From: Clostridiales bacterium UBA7011
GTDB lineage: Bacteria > Bacillota > Clostridia > Oscillospirales > Butyricicoccaceae
Reading direction: 5' to 3'
Assembly: GCA_002449635.1 (NCBI GenBank)
Contig: DJXF01000050.1
Span: forward strand, 254 to 10,599
Length of the DNA: 10,346 bases
Made by a program: the position numbers and the translations under genes. The notes beneath the pieces were generated by a model, which did no database searches, was not told the origin of the DNA, and saw only the letters and a list, made by a program, of their open reading frames with translations. Positions 1 to 8,058 of this stretch are shown piece after piece. Each line of letters starts with the position of its first letter. Position 1 is the first letter of the stretch.

Positions 1-2
1 TC

Positions 3-1064
<1,062 letters not shown>

Positions 1065-1111
1065 GCAGAGCTTCGTTCATTTTGTCAATATGCCGAAAAA
1101 TACATCAAATT

Positions 1112-1146
1112 ATTACGAAATTGTTTCGGTTTTGTAATTGTTTTTT
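1112..1146 (+). terminator. Candidate AT-rich rho-independent terminator after ychF
   Basis: ATTACGAAA (1112-1120) pairs with TTTTGTAAT (1130-1138) over nine positions, one of them G-T, around a 9-nt loop, and is followed by a T-rich run at 1139-1146. A competing smaller hairpin, CGAAA/TTTCG, sits at 1116-1128. The stem is AT-rich and so weaker than the other terminators here. Its tail overlaps the -35 box of the next promoter. Confidence 0.5.
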
Positions 1147-1166
1147 CCCTTGCAATGCACTATGAT
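1138..1166 (+). promoter_or_regulatory. Predicted sigma-A-type promoter for the VanW-family gene
   Basis: TTGTTT (1138-1143) and TATGAT (1161-1166) are separated by 17 nt, which would start transcription near 1173 and leave a leader of about 74 nt. The surrounding AT-rich patch contrasts with the GC-rich genes on both sides. Confidence 0.6.
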
Positions 1167-1174
1167 ATTCATAC

Positions 1175-1209
1175 ACGGTATTTTCATGCCGTATTTCCGG
1201 TATTTACCG
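1175..1209 (+). promoter_or_regulatory. Paired direct repeat/inverted repeats in the VanW-gene leader
   Basis: CGGTATTT occurs at 1176-1183 and again at 1198-1205, a 22-bp period (about two helical turns), just after the predicted transcription start. Each copy is also half of a small inverted repeat: ACGGTA/TGCCGT (1175-1192, one G-T pair) and CGGTA/TACCG (1198-1209). This could be an operator or paired RNA hairpins. No regulator is identifiable from sequence alone, and chance is not excluded. Confidence 0.3.
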
Positions 1210-1246
1210 ACGAGTTGTGATGGATAAAGCAGGAGGTTCAATCTGC

Positions 1247-3079
1247 ATGAATGATAACAGAAAGCCCGGGACGAGCCCGGAGGAGAACGGCGCGGAGGAG
1301 TCCACCAAGGGATTTCCGGTTGTAAGTGAAGCGGAACAGGCTGCGTCGGAGGCCTTCGAAGTGAAGAAAAAGGACAAGGACGGCAACTGGGTTGCAGCAA
1401 AGCCGGTCAGCGTAACGGATGCGGCTGAGCAGGCAGCGCAGGAGACAGAGGAACAGCCGCAGGAGGAAACGGCACAGATGCAGGCCGAGGAGACCGCCGA
1501 GGGACAGACCACGCCTCCGGCAGAGGATGCCGCGCAGGCAGCGGCTGCGCCGGCGGAGGAGACATCCGAGACGGAAGAGCCGGCAGAGGAGGACGTGCGC
1601 GTCTATGAGCCGGAGGAAACGGGCAAAAAGCCCTCGCACGTCAAGCGTGCGGCAATCGGCGTGCTCGGAGCGGCGGCCGTGATCGTCGGCGGTTTCAGCG
1701 CGTTTGTTTACGGTTACGGCAACATTTTCCCCGGTGTCAAGGTCGCTGATGAATACAAGCTGGGCGGCATGTCGCAGGAGGAAGCGAAGAATTATATCGC
1801 AGGCGAAGTGCAGAAGGGCGTTTTCGACCGCGAGCTCAAGCTGACGGGCAAGGATCTCGGCACGGATACCGACAAGGAGTATGTCATCAAGCTGTCCGAT
1901 GTCGATGAGTCGGTTGACAGCGAGAATGCGGCAAAGCAGGCATATCTGATCGGCCGCGAGGGCAGCTATTTCCAGCGCGTCGGCACCGTGCTGAACAGCA
2001 TGTTCTCCGGCTGGGATATCTCGCTCGGCGCAAAGCTGAAGGACGGCGCTGTCGCGCAGCAGGTCGAGAAGATCTCCGGAGATCTCGCCTATGAGCCGGT
2101 TCAGCCGAGCTGGAAGGTGGACAAGGAAAAAAGCGAGCTGCAGATTGACACCGGCAAGCGCGGTCTGAGTTTCGACAAGGAAAAGCTTTCCGCTGCGATT
2201 GCACAGAAGATGGAGACCGTCAATCTCGACGACTACACGATTGAGACCAGCGCGGTCGACCAGGAAAAACCGGATGCCAAGAAGATTGCGGAGGATGTCA
2301 ACTGCAGTCCGAAGAACGCAACGGTCGACAAAAAGGACGGCAAGACCGTTCTGGAGGCGGTTGACGGCGTGAAGGTCGAGGAGAGCGCGATTGCATCCGC
2401 ACTCGGCGATGCATCCGAGCAGTCGTACACCGTTCCGGTTGAGGTCACCAAGGCAAAGATCACCAAGGCACAGCTCGAGCCGGTGCTGTTCCGCGACAGA
2501 CTGGGAAGCGCAACGACGTATTACAACGGCGGTCAGGGCTCGCGCACCACAAACCTGCGTCTGGCAAGCCGCTACTGTGACGGTGTCATCCTGAACCCCG
2601 GCGAGGAGTTCTCGTATAACGATACGGTCGGCGAGCGCACCGCGTCGCGCGGCTTCCGCTCCGCGATTATTTTCCAGGACAACAAGGAAGTCAGCGGTCT
2701 CGGCGGCGGCGTCTGCCAGCCGTCCTCGACGATCTATATGGCGGCGCTGCGCGCAGATCTGGAAATTTCCGAGCGCCATTACCACATGTTCCAGGTTTCC
2801 TATACGCCGGTTTCGCAGGACGCGACGGTGGCTTACGGCAGCAAGGACTTCCGTTTTGTCAACAACACGGATTACCCCATCAAGCTGGACATCAGCGCCG
2901 GCGGCGGTTCGCTGACGGTCAACATCATCGGTACAAAGACGGTCAACAAAGAGGTTTCTCTGTACGCGAAGACCTATGTCAGCGGCAGTTACAAGCATGC
3001 GACGCTGTATAAGACGGTCACCATCGACGGTAAGTCCACAACGACAAAGGAAAACAGCAGCTCGTATAAGCTCAAGTAA
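1247..3079 (+). CDS. Membrane-anchored VanW-family protein with peptidoglycan-binding-like region
   Basis: I place the start at ATG 1247 (610 residues) because AGGAGG at 1231-1236 lies 10 nt upstream; the in-frame GTG 1217 and ATG 1220 lie before that ribosome binding site. Residues 1-130 are hydrophilic, rich in Glu, Ala, Gln and Pro, and look disordered. One hydrophobic segment at about 133-157, preceded by HVKR, should be a membrane anchor with the N-terminus inside. Residues 165-410 contain motifs such as GGMSQEEA and WKVDKEKSELQIDTGKRG, typical of the YoaR-like putative peptidoglycan-binding region that precedes VanW domains. Residues about 414-550 form the VanW domain, including NPGEEFSYND and LGGGVCQPSSTIY. 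The final 60 residues are Lys/Ser/Thr-rich. VanW proteins are common wall-associated proteins whose biochemical role is unsettled; the name comes from the vancomycin cluster and does not imply resistance here. It has its own promoter and terminator, so it is probably monocistronic. Confidence 0.9.
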   Translation: MNDNRKPGTSPEENGAEESTKGFPVVSEAEQAASEAFEVKKKDKDGNWVAAKPVSVTDAAEQAAQETEEQPQEETAQMQAEETAEGQTTPPAEDAAQAAAAPAEETSETEEPAEEDVRVYEPEETGKKPSHVKRAAIGVLGAAAVIVGGFSAFVYGYGNIFPGVKVADEYKLGGMSQEEAKNYIAGEVQKGVFDRELKLTGKDLGTDTDKEYVIKLSDVDESVDSENAAKQAYLIGREGSYFQRVGTVLNSMFSGWDISLGAKLKDGAVAQQVEKISGDLAYEPVQPSWKVDKEKSELQIDTGKRGLSFDKEKLSAAIAQKMETVNLDDYTIETSAVDQEKPDAKKIAEDVNCSPKNATVDKKDGKTVLEAVDGVKVEESAIASALGDASEQSYTVPVEVTKAKITKAQLEPVLFRDRLGSATTYYNGGQGSRTTNLRLASRYCDGVILNPGEEFSYNDTVGERTASRGFRSAIIFQDNKEVSGLGGGVCQPSSTIYMAALRADLEISERHYHMFQVSYTPVSQDATVAYGSKDFRFVNNTDYPIKLDISAGGGSLTVNIIGTKTVNKEVSLYAKTYVSGSYKHATLYKTVTIDGKSTTTKENSSSYKLK

Positions 3080-3120
3080 AGCAGCACGCGGCATCGCGGT
3101 CCGCAGAATAAGAAATCAGT

Positions 3121-3163
3121 CGGGTATGGCGGGAAAAATGTCCGCTGTACCCGCTGTTTTTTT
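3121..3163 (+). terminator. Rho-independent terminator after the VanW-family gene
   Basis: A 12-position stem pairs 3121-3132 (CGGGTATGGCGG) with 3142-3153 (CCGCTGTACCCG), including two wobble pairs, around a 9-nt A-rich loop. Seven T follow at 3157-3163. It lies about 40 nt after the TAA stop. Confidence 0.9.
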
Positions 3164-3192
3164 GGAAAAACGGGGAAATTTTTCAAAATAGC

Positions 3193-3222
3193 TTGATGTT
3201 GCGCCCTGTTTTGGTATATCAT
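3193..3222 (+). promoter_or_regulatory. Predicted promoter of metG
   Basis: TTGATG (3193-3198) is followed by TATATC (3215-3220, 16-nt spacer) or TATCAT (3217-3222, 18-nt spacer). Only about 30 nt separate the -10 from the start codon, so there is no room for a T-box or S-box leader. Confidence 0.6.
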
Positions 3223-3255
3223 AAAAAAGTAAGAATTTGAGAAGGAGAGATTTCC

Positions 3256-5223
3256 GTGGAGAAAAAACCGTTTTATATAACCACACCGATTTATTATCCG
3301 TCGGACAACCTGCACATCGGACACTGCTACTGCACTGTGGCGACAGATACCATGGCGCGCTACAAGCGTCTGCAGGGCTATGACGTCATGTTCCTGACCG
3401 GAACGGATGAGCATGGACAGAAGATTGAGGACAAGGCCAAAGAGGCGGGCATCACCCCGCAGCAGTTTGTAGACAACATCGTCAGCGGCATTCGTGAGCT
3501 GTGGAAGATGATGAATATTTCCAATGACCGCTTTATCCGCACAACCGACGACTACCATGTCGAGGCGGTTCAGAAGATTTTTGAGCGGCTGAAAAATCAG
3601 GGCGATATCTACAAGTCGGTCTACAAGGGCAAGTACTGCAAGCCGTGCGAGTCGTTCTGGACGGAGGCACAGCTGGTGGACGGCAAGTGCCCGGACTGCG
3701 GCCGTGAGGTCGTCGACGCGGAGGAGGAGGCATACTTCTTCCGCCTGAGCAAATATGCGGACCGCATCATCAAGCTGTATGAGGAGCATCCGGACTGGCT
3801 GGAGCCGACCTCGCGCGCACATGAGATGCTCAACAACTTCATCAAGCCGGGACTGGAGGACACCTGTGTTTCGCGCACGTCGTTCCGCTGGGGCATTCCG
3901 GTCACCTCCGACCCCAAGCATGTCGTCTATGTCTGGATTGACGCGCTGACCAACTATATCACCGCACTCGGCTATGAGAATGACCGCTATCATGATTTTG
4001 AGAAATTCTGGCCGGCAGATGTGCATTTCATCGGCAAGGAAATTGTCCGCTTCCATTCCATTTTGTGGCCGGCAATGCTGATGGCGCTCGACCTGCCGCT
4101 GCCGAAGAAGGTATACGGCCACGGCTGGCTGCTGCTCGACGGCGGAAAAATGTCCAAGTCCAAGGGCAACGTTGTCGATCCGGTATTCCTGTGCGAGCGT
4201 TACGGCGTCGACACACTGCGCTATTTCCTGCTGCGCGAATTTCCGTTCGGCTCGGACGGTGTCTTCTCCAATGAGGCACTCATCAGCCGCATCAATTCCG
4301 ACCTCGCAAACGATCTGGGCAACCTCGTTTCCCGCACCGTTTCCATGGCAGAAAAATACTTTGACGGCACGCTGCCGGCCGAGCAGACGGCAGACGAGCT
4401 GGACGACGAGCTGGTTTCCATGGCGTCTGGTCTGCGCAGCAGATATGAGGAGAAGATGGAGGCGTATGCGTTCCAGGACGGTCTGATTGAGGTGTTCAAG
4501 GTCATTTCCCGCGCGAACAAGTACATTGACGAGACCGCTCCGTGGGTGCTCGCCCGCGATGAGGCAAATCGTCCGCGTCTGGCGCGCGTAATGTACAACC
4601 TGCTGGAGACTATCCGCATCTGCGGCGTGCTGCTCACCCCGTTTATGCCGGATTCGGCCGAGAAAATCCGCGTACAGATCGGCGCGGCATCGGGCAGCTA
4701 CAACTGGGAGACTGCCGGCACGTTCGGCGTGCTGCCGGCTGATGTAAGCGTCAGCAAGGGTGCGGCCCTGTTCCCGCGCATCGACATGAACAAGGAGCTG
4801 GAATTCCTTGAGAAGCGTCAGGAAAAGCAGCGCAAGGAGGCAGAAAAGCAGGCGAAAAAGGCGGAAAAAACCGCAAATAAGCCGGAGGACAAGCCGGAAG
4901 GCGTTGCCATCGGCATCGAGGATTTTGCTAAGGTTTCGCTCAAGACCGCGACGGTGGTCGCCTGTGAGCCGGTGAAAAAGTCCGACAAGCTGCTGTGCCT
5001 GCAGCTGGAAGTCGGCGGGGAGAAGAGACAGGTCGTCTCCGGCATTGCACCGTATTACAAGCCGGAGGAGCTGGTCGGCAAGACGGTTGTCCTTGTGGCA
5101 AATCTCAAGCCTGCCAAGCTGCGCGGCGTCGAGAGCCAGGGCATGATTCTGGCGGCTGACGCGCCGGAGGGCGTAAAGGTGATTTTCGTTGACGGCATTC
5201 CGTCCGGCTGCACCATTCGATAA
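3256..5223 (+). CDS. metG: Methionyl-tRNA synthetase
   Basis: Charges tRNA-Met with methionine using ATP, in the cytoplasm. The start is GTG 3256, with AAGGAG (3242-3247) 8 nt upstream; the protein is 655 residues. The class I Rossmann core shows HIGH at residues 20-23 and KMSKS at 298-302. A zinc-binding insert carries two Cys pairs, C128-x2-C131 and C145-x2-C148. The anticodon-binding helical region follows KMSKS, then a Lys/Glu-rich linker at about residues 515-545. The C-terminal part (about 550-655, IEDF...KSDKLLCLQLEVG...VSGIA...LRGVESQGM) is the EMAP II/Arc1p-like tRNA-binding domain that also promotes dimerisation in long bacterial MetRS. Length and domain order match the full-length clostridial/bacillar form. 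The gene has its own promoter and a strong terminator, with tatD directly after, the order also known from Bacillus subtilis (metS-tatD). Confidence 0.98.
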   Translation: MEKKPFYITTPIYYPSDNLHIGHCYCTVATDTMARYKRLQGYDVMFLTGTDEHGQKIEDKAKEAGITPQQFVDNIVSGIRELWKMMNISNDRFIRTTDDYHVEAVQKIFERLKNQGDIYKSVYKGKYCKPCESFWTEAQLVDGKCPDCGREVVDAEEEAYFFRLSKYADRIIKLYEEHPDWLEPTSRAHEMLNNFIKPGLEDTCVSRTSFRWGIPVTSDPKHVVYVWIDALTNYITALGYENDRYHDFEKFWPADVHFIGKEIVRFHSILWPAMLMALDLPLPKKVYGHGWLLLDGGKMSKSKGNVVDPVFLCERYGVDTLRYFLLREFPFGSDGVFSNEALISRINSDLANDLGNLVSRTVSMAEKYFDGTLPAEQTADELDDELVSMASGLRSRYEEKMEAYAFQDGLIEVFKVISRANKYIDETAPWVLARDEANRPRLARVMYNLLETIRICGVLLTPFMPDSAEKIRVQIGAASGSYNWETAGTFGVLPADVSVSKGAALFPRIDMNKELEFLEKRQEKQRKEAEKQAKKAEKTANKPEDKPEGVAIGIEDFAKVSLKTATVVACEPVKKSDKLLCLQLEVGGEKRQVVSGIAPYYKPEELVGKTVVLVANLKPAKLRGVESQGMILAADAPEGVKVIFVDGIPSGCTIR

Positions 5224-5238
5224 GGGACAAATCCGACA

Positions 5239-5270
5239 GGGCGCGCTGCATTTGGGCGCGCCCTTTTTTT
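5239..5270 (+). terminator. Strong rho-independent terminator between metG and tatD
   Basis: GGGCGCGC (5239-5246) pairs perfectly with GCGCGCCC (5256-5263), extended by an A-T pair at the base, and runs straight into seven T (5264-5270). The tatD ribosome binding site begins only 8 nt later, so tatD is reached by readthrough or from a promoter inside metG. Confidence 0.93.
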
Positions 5271-5290
5271 CATACACAGGAGGAAATGCG

Positions 5291-6097
5291 ATGCTGTTTG
5301 ACACACATGCGCACTATGACGATGCGTGGTTTGATGCAGACCGGGAGCAACTGCTCGCCTCTATGCCTGCACACGGCGTCGGGCTGATTGTCAATCCCGG
5401 CTGCACCGTGGAGACATCGGAGACCGCGGTGCGTCTCGCCGAGCGGTTTGACTTTGTCTATGCCGCTGTCGGCATCCATCCGGAATACAGTATGGGCGCA
5501 GGCGAAGCCGAATTGGCGCGCATTCGCGCACTGTCCGCCCATCCGCGCGTCAGGGCGATCGGAGAAATCGGTCTGGATTATTATTGGGAAAAGCGTTCTC
5601 CGGAGACCACGCCGCCCAGAGAACGGCAGAAGGAGCTGCTGCGCGCGCAGCTCGAGCTGGCGCGGGAGGTCGGACTGCCGGTCATCATTCACGACCGCGA
5701 GGCACATGAGGACTGTCTGAATATCGTCAGGGATTTCTCCGATCTGCGCGGCGTATACCACTGCTATTCCGGCAGTCTGGAGACGGCAAAGGAGATCCTT
5801 GCGCTCGGATGGTATCTGTCGTTTACCGGCGTCATCACCTATGGACGCGCGAAAAAAGCGCGCCGCATCATCGAACAGCTGCCCATTGAGCGCATCATGA
5901 TCGAGACAGACAGCCCGTATCTCACGCCCGAGCCGGAGCGTCTGCAGCCGGGGCGGGTGCGCAACAGCTCGCTGTATGTGCACCGCGTTGCCGAACGCAT
6001 TGCGGAATTTAAGGGCATGACCGTCGATGAGGTCGAGCGCATCACAACGGAAAACGGAAAACGCTTTTTTGATATTGACGGCGCGGGAGGAGCATGA
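5291..6097 (+). CDS. tatD: TatD-family metal-dependent hydrolase (DNase-like)
   Basis: The start is ATG 5291, with AGGAGG at 5278-5283 7 nt upstream. The frame is open further upstream across the terminator, but that extension has no family similarity. The 268-residue protein has the TIM-barrel metal ligands of the family: H6-A-H8 in FDTHAHYDD, E92 in GEIGLDYYW, H134 in VIIHDRE, H157 in YHCYSG and D207 in ETDSPYLTPEP. The length is normal for TatD/YcfH/YabD proteins. Members are cytoplasmic Mg-dependent nucleases (3'-5' exonuclease activity shown for some). Despite the name they are not components of twin-arginine export. It follows metG as in many Firmicutes, but the rnmV and ksgA genes often found after it are absent here. 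Its TGA (6095-6097) overlaps the start of the next gene, indicating translational coupling. Confidence 0.95.
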   Translation: MLFDTHAHYDDAWFDADREQLLASMPAHGVGLIVNPGCTVETSETAVRLAERFDFVYAAVGIHPEYSMGAGEAELARIRALSAHPRVRAIGEIGLDYYWEKRSPETTPPRERQKELLRAQLELAREVGLPVIIHDREAHEDCLNIVRDFSDLRGVYHCYSGSLETAKEILALGWYLSFTGVITYGRAKKARRIIEQLPIERIMIETDSPYLTPEPERLQPGRVRNSSLYVHRVAERIAEFKGMTVDEVERITTENGKRFFDIDGAGGA

Positions 6098-6510
6098 TGC
6101 TTCGGTCTTCTGATGTGGAGCAGCTGGTGCGCCGGCATCAGCTGACCTGTTATCATAACATCGTTTCTGCGATGGAACAGCTGAAAGTGCGGTTTATTCT
6201 GCCCGCAGGGCCGTATACAACCGTGTTTTACGGGCAGGTTCGGCAGTTTTTGCTGCATTTTTCTGCGGCCGGCATCCGCATCTTTTCAGCGGATGACATG
6301 GACAGACCGCCGCGGCTGCTGCCGTGGCGCACGCTCACGCGCTTTCGCGTCCGCGCGCGGCTGCTGACCTATCGGCTCACCGTGCAGACTGGAAGCGGGA
6401 AATGGCAATTCATCATAAACCGCTTTATTTTGGGGAGCCCGTGGCAGCGGGAAAATATCACCTGCCTTGCGGAAAACGGATTTTTCCAGCCGTGCGAACT
6501 GCGGCAGTAA
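6097..6510 (+). CDS. Uncharacterised small basic protein coupled to tatD
   Basis: I do not recognise the family. Two adjacent ATG codons (6094 and 6097) can start it; GGAGG at 6086-6090 is 3 nt from the first and 6 nt from the second, so I prefer 6097 (137 residues), which overlaps the tatD stop by one base. The product has no signal peptide or clear membrane helix. It begins with a hydrophilic helix-like stretch (SSDVEQLVRRHQ), then alternating hydrophobic segments (KVRFILPAGPYTTVFYG, FRVRARLLTYRLTVQ, KWQFIINRFILG) that suggest beta strands. It is Arg-rich in the middle (RPPRLLPWRTLTRFRVRARLL). The overlap and good ribosome binding site argue that it is translated with TatD. The prediction rests on the open frame and coupling, not homology. 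No convincing terminator follows it before the next promoter at 6536. Confidence 0.7.
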   Translation: MLRSSDVEQLVRRHQLTCYHNIVSAMEQLKVRFILPAGPYTTVFYGQVRQFLLHFSAAGIRIFSADDMDRPPRLLPWRTLTRFRVRARLLTYRLTVQTGSGKWQFIINRFILGSPWQRENITCLAENGFFQPCELRQ

Positions 6511-6535
6511 AAACAGATTGGAATAATTTGGAGTG

Positions 6536-6564
6536 TTGTCAGCGGGTGGAAACCCAGGTATAAT
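6536..6564 (+). promoter_or_regulatory. Strong predicted sigma-A-type promoter of the first papain-like gene
   Basis: TTGTCA (6536-6541) and a consensus TATAAT (6559-6564) are separated by exactly 17 nt. Transcription should start near 6571, giving a leader of about 41 nt. GGGT/ACCC (6544-6555) forms a tiny inverted repeat within the spacer. Confidence 0.82.
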
Positions 6565-6572
6565 AGAATCAA

Positions 6573-6582
6573 CTTCCGGAAG
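6573..6582 (+). promoter_or_regulatory. Perfect 10-bp palindrome at the predicted transcription start
   Basis: CTTCCGGAAG is self-complementary and lies immediately downstream of the predicted start site, where a repressor could block initiation. The regulator is unknown and a chance 10-bp palindrome remains possible. Confidence 0.3.
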
Positions 6583-6611
6583 AAAATGAAATATCAGGAA
6601 GGAGATTACAC

Positions 6612-7697
6612 ATGAAAAGCAAGGTTTTTGCGGCTTTTTTGTCCGCAATCCTACTGCTCAACATGATACCCACCGCACTTGCGGCAGATGCACAGACCGA
6701 TCAGGCATCTGCCGGCACGACCACCGCACAAACCCAACCGGCTGCGCAGCAAAGCCGTCAGGCGGCGAGCGCAGTGCCTACCCAGCAGCAGGCATACGAA
6801 CGAATGATTGCCCTCAAGTCGAAATATCCGGAGGGCATGACATGGACAAACAGCAATTCCTATGCATGGAAGGGCGGCATTTTCAGCGTCGGCTATGGCT
6901 GCGCAGGCTTTGCCTTCCTCCTGAGTGACGCGGCGTTCGGCGATCTCCCGGCGCGCATGGTCAGAACCATTGATTACAGCAGCCTCAAGGTCGGCGATAT
7001 CCTGCGCGTCAACAACAATTCCCACAGCGTCATCATCCTGAAAATCGAGGACAGCGGCGTGACGCTCGCCGAGGGCAATTACAACAGCAGCATTCACTGG
7101 GGACGCGTGCTCACCAAAGCACAGGTGTTGCAGTCTGACTATGTGCTGACCCGTTATCCGGCCTCTGCCGCAAGTGAGCCAAAGCCCGAAACGAGCCAGC
7201 CCAAGCCGGAGACAGAACAGCCCGCGCCGGAAACAAGCAAGACGCATTCCCATACGTATGGCGCCCCCAAGTTTAACTGGTCCTCCGACTACAAGACCTG
7301 CACCGCGGTCTTTGCATGCACCGCCGGTGATGACACACAGAACGTCCGGTGCACCGTCCGCACCGAGCAGGCAAACGGCGTAAACCATTACACAGCTTCG
7401 TGCACCTTTCAGGGCAAAACATATACCGACAAAAAGAGCACAGAGGTCATGCCGCAGAGCGAGCCGGACAACACACAGAAGGTCAGCAAGGGCATTACCA
7501 TCCGATGGAACGCAGTTCCGAACGCATCCGTCTACTGGATTTATCGCAAAACAGCGGGCGAAGGCTGGAAGCTGCTGAGCAAAACGGTCAGCAGCACAAG
7601 CTATACCGACCAGACCGCAGAAGCAGGAAAGAAATATGCCTATGCGGTGCGTCCGGTGATTGTCCTTAAACAGCGCAGCACCGCCGTCAGCAAATGA
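6612..7697 (+). CDS. Secreted papain-like (CHAP/NlpC-like) protein with Cys-repeat and Fn3-like domains
   Basis: ATG 6612 follows AAGGAG (6599-6604) at 7 nt. The 361-residue product starts with a Sec signal peptide (MKSK, a hydrophobic core, likely cut after ALA at about residue 24), then a Thr/Gln/Ala-rich linker. Residues about 55-182 form a compact domain with C97 in GCAGFAF, H138 in SHSVIIL and E154-G-N156 in LAEGNY, the Cys-His-polar order of papain-like CHAP/NlpC-P60 enzymes; that order suggests a peptidoglycan or protein-cleaving role, which is inference. A Pro/Lys/Glu/Thr repeat at about 192-212 (KPETSQPKPETEQPAPET) links to a Cys-containing repeat module (HTYGAPKFNWSSDYKTC..., about 215-290), a type frequent in gut Firmicute surface proteins. 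A C-terminal Fn3-like domain (about 296-361, ITIRWNAVPNASVYWIYRK) ends the protein. There is no SLH or LPXTG anchor, so it may be released or bind the surface indirectly. The next gene is a paralogue of the catalytic domain. Confidence 0.85.
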   Translation: MKSKVFAAFLSAILLLNMIPTALAADAQTDQASAGTTTAQTQPAAQQSRQAASAVPTQQQAYERMIALKSKYPEGMTWTNSNSYAWKGGIFSVGYGCAGFAFLLSDAAFGDLPARMVRTIDYSSLKVGDILRVNNNSHSVIILKIEDSGVTLAEGNYNSSIHWGRVLTKAQVLQSDYVLTRYPASAASEPKPETSQPKPETEQPAPETSKTHSHTYGAPKFNWSSDYKTCTAVFACTAGDDTQNVRCTVRTEQANGVNHYTASCTFQGKTYTDKKSTEVMPQSEPDNTQKVSKGITIRWNAVPNASVYWIYRKTAGEGWKLLSKTVSSTSYTDQTAEAGKKYAYAVRPVIVLKQRSTAVSK

Positions 7698-7706
7698 GAA
7701 CATTCC

Positions 7707-7742
7707 GCAGCACCGTTCGAAAGAGCCGTGCTGCTCTTTTTT
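7707..7742 (+). terminator. Rho-independent terminator after the first papain-like gene
   Basis: GCAGCAC (7707-7713) pairs with GTGCTGC (7728-7734) around a 14-nt loop and is followed by a T-rich run (7735-7742). It separates the two paralogous genes into different transcripts. Confidence 0.82.
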
Positions 7743-7752
7743 ATGCCCGTAC

Positions 7753-7781
7753 TTGCCGCAACGCCGCGAAAATGATATGAT
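7753..7781 (+). promoter_or_regulatory. Predicted promoter of the SLH paralogue
   Basis: TTGCCG (7753-7758) and TATGAT (7776-7781) are spaced by 17 nt, with a leader of about 34 nt before ATG 7822. The surroundings do not resemble the first paralogue's promoter. An apparently intact promoter ahead of a broken gene suggests the break is recent or tolerated. Confidence 0.62.
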
Positions 7782-7821
7782 AGAAGCAATATATCTGTAT
7801 TTTGTATAGGGAGGAGAGAGC

Positions 7822-8046
7822 ATGAAAAAGAAATACGTTACACTGCTTCTGTCCGCTGTGCTTCTGGCCGGTATGTTTGCGCCGGCGGCGGCTGCAGCCG
7901 AGACAGAACAAACCGGTGAGCCGCAGACCTCAACGGGCTATGCAATCCCGCTCGAGCCGAACGCGGAGCGCTGCACCGAACAAGAGGTAACGCAGGCCCC
8001 GACACAGCAGCAGGCATACCAGAAAATGATTGCGCTCAAGAAATAA
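7822..8046 (+). CDS. Upstream fragment: signal peptide and start of the papain-like domain
   Basis: If the internal stop is real, this 74-residue peptide is what is translated from the normal ribosome binding site. It has a clear Sec signal peptide (MKKK, then a hydrophobic core, Ala-rich cleavage region near residue 26) and about 48 further residues: a linker and only the first helix (PTQQQAYQKMIALKK) of the catalytic domain. The Cys and His are lost, so it should be enzymatically inactive. A function for the short secreted peptide is not suggested by anything visible. Confidence 0.5.
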   Translation: MKKKYVTLLLSAVLLAGMFAPAAAAAETEQTGEPQTSTGYAIPLEPNAERCTEQEVTQAPTQQQAYQKMIALKK

Positions 8047-8058
8047 TATCCGGAGGGC

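Noticed and set aside
1247..3079. Vancomycin-resistance determinant
   Set aside because: VanW-domain proteins are widespread in Firmicutes without resistance; no vanA/B ligase, vanH, vanX or VanRS genes are nearby.
1238..3094. A 618-codon open frame on the minus strand opposite the VanW-family gene
   Set aside because: Same antisense-shadow pattern; low-complexity Leu/Arg/Cys composition, and the sense frame has clear VanW motifs and expression signals.
3164..3255. T-box or S-box leader regulating metG
   Set aside because: Only about 30 nt lie between the predicted -10 and the GTG start, and no T-box or SAM-aptamer sequence is visible.
5189..5290. An N-terminal extension of TatD starting upstream at 5189
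   Set aside because: It would overlap the end of metG and run through the terminator; AGGAGG and the MLFDTHAH start at 5291 match the family N-terminus.
2989..5304. A 771-codon open frame on the minus strand across all of metG
   Set aside because: It lies antisense to an unambiguous methionyl-tRNA synthetase, is Leu/Arg-rich without recognisable motifs, and is explained by the codon pattern of the GC-rich sense gene.
6651..7823. A 390-codon open frame on the minus strand opposite the first papain-like gene
   Set aside because: It overlaps a gene with signal peptide, promoter, ribosome binding site and terminator, and its translation shows no family resemblance.
8044..8046. Stop codon recoding (selenocysteine, pyrrolysine or reassigned TAA)
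   Set aside because: Selenocysteine uses TGA and pyrrolysine TAG; TAA ends metG, the VanW-family gene and others here, so reassignment is unlikely. No recoding structure is evident just downstream.
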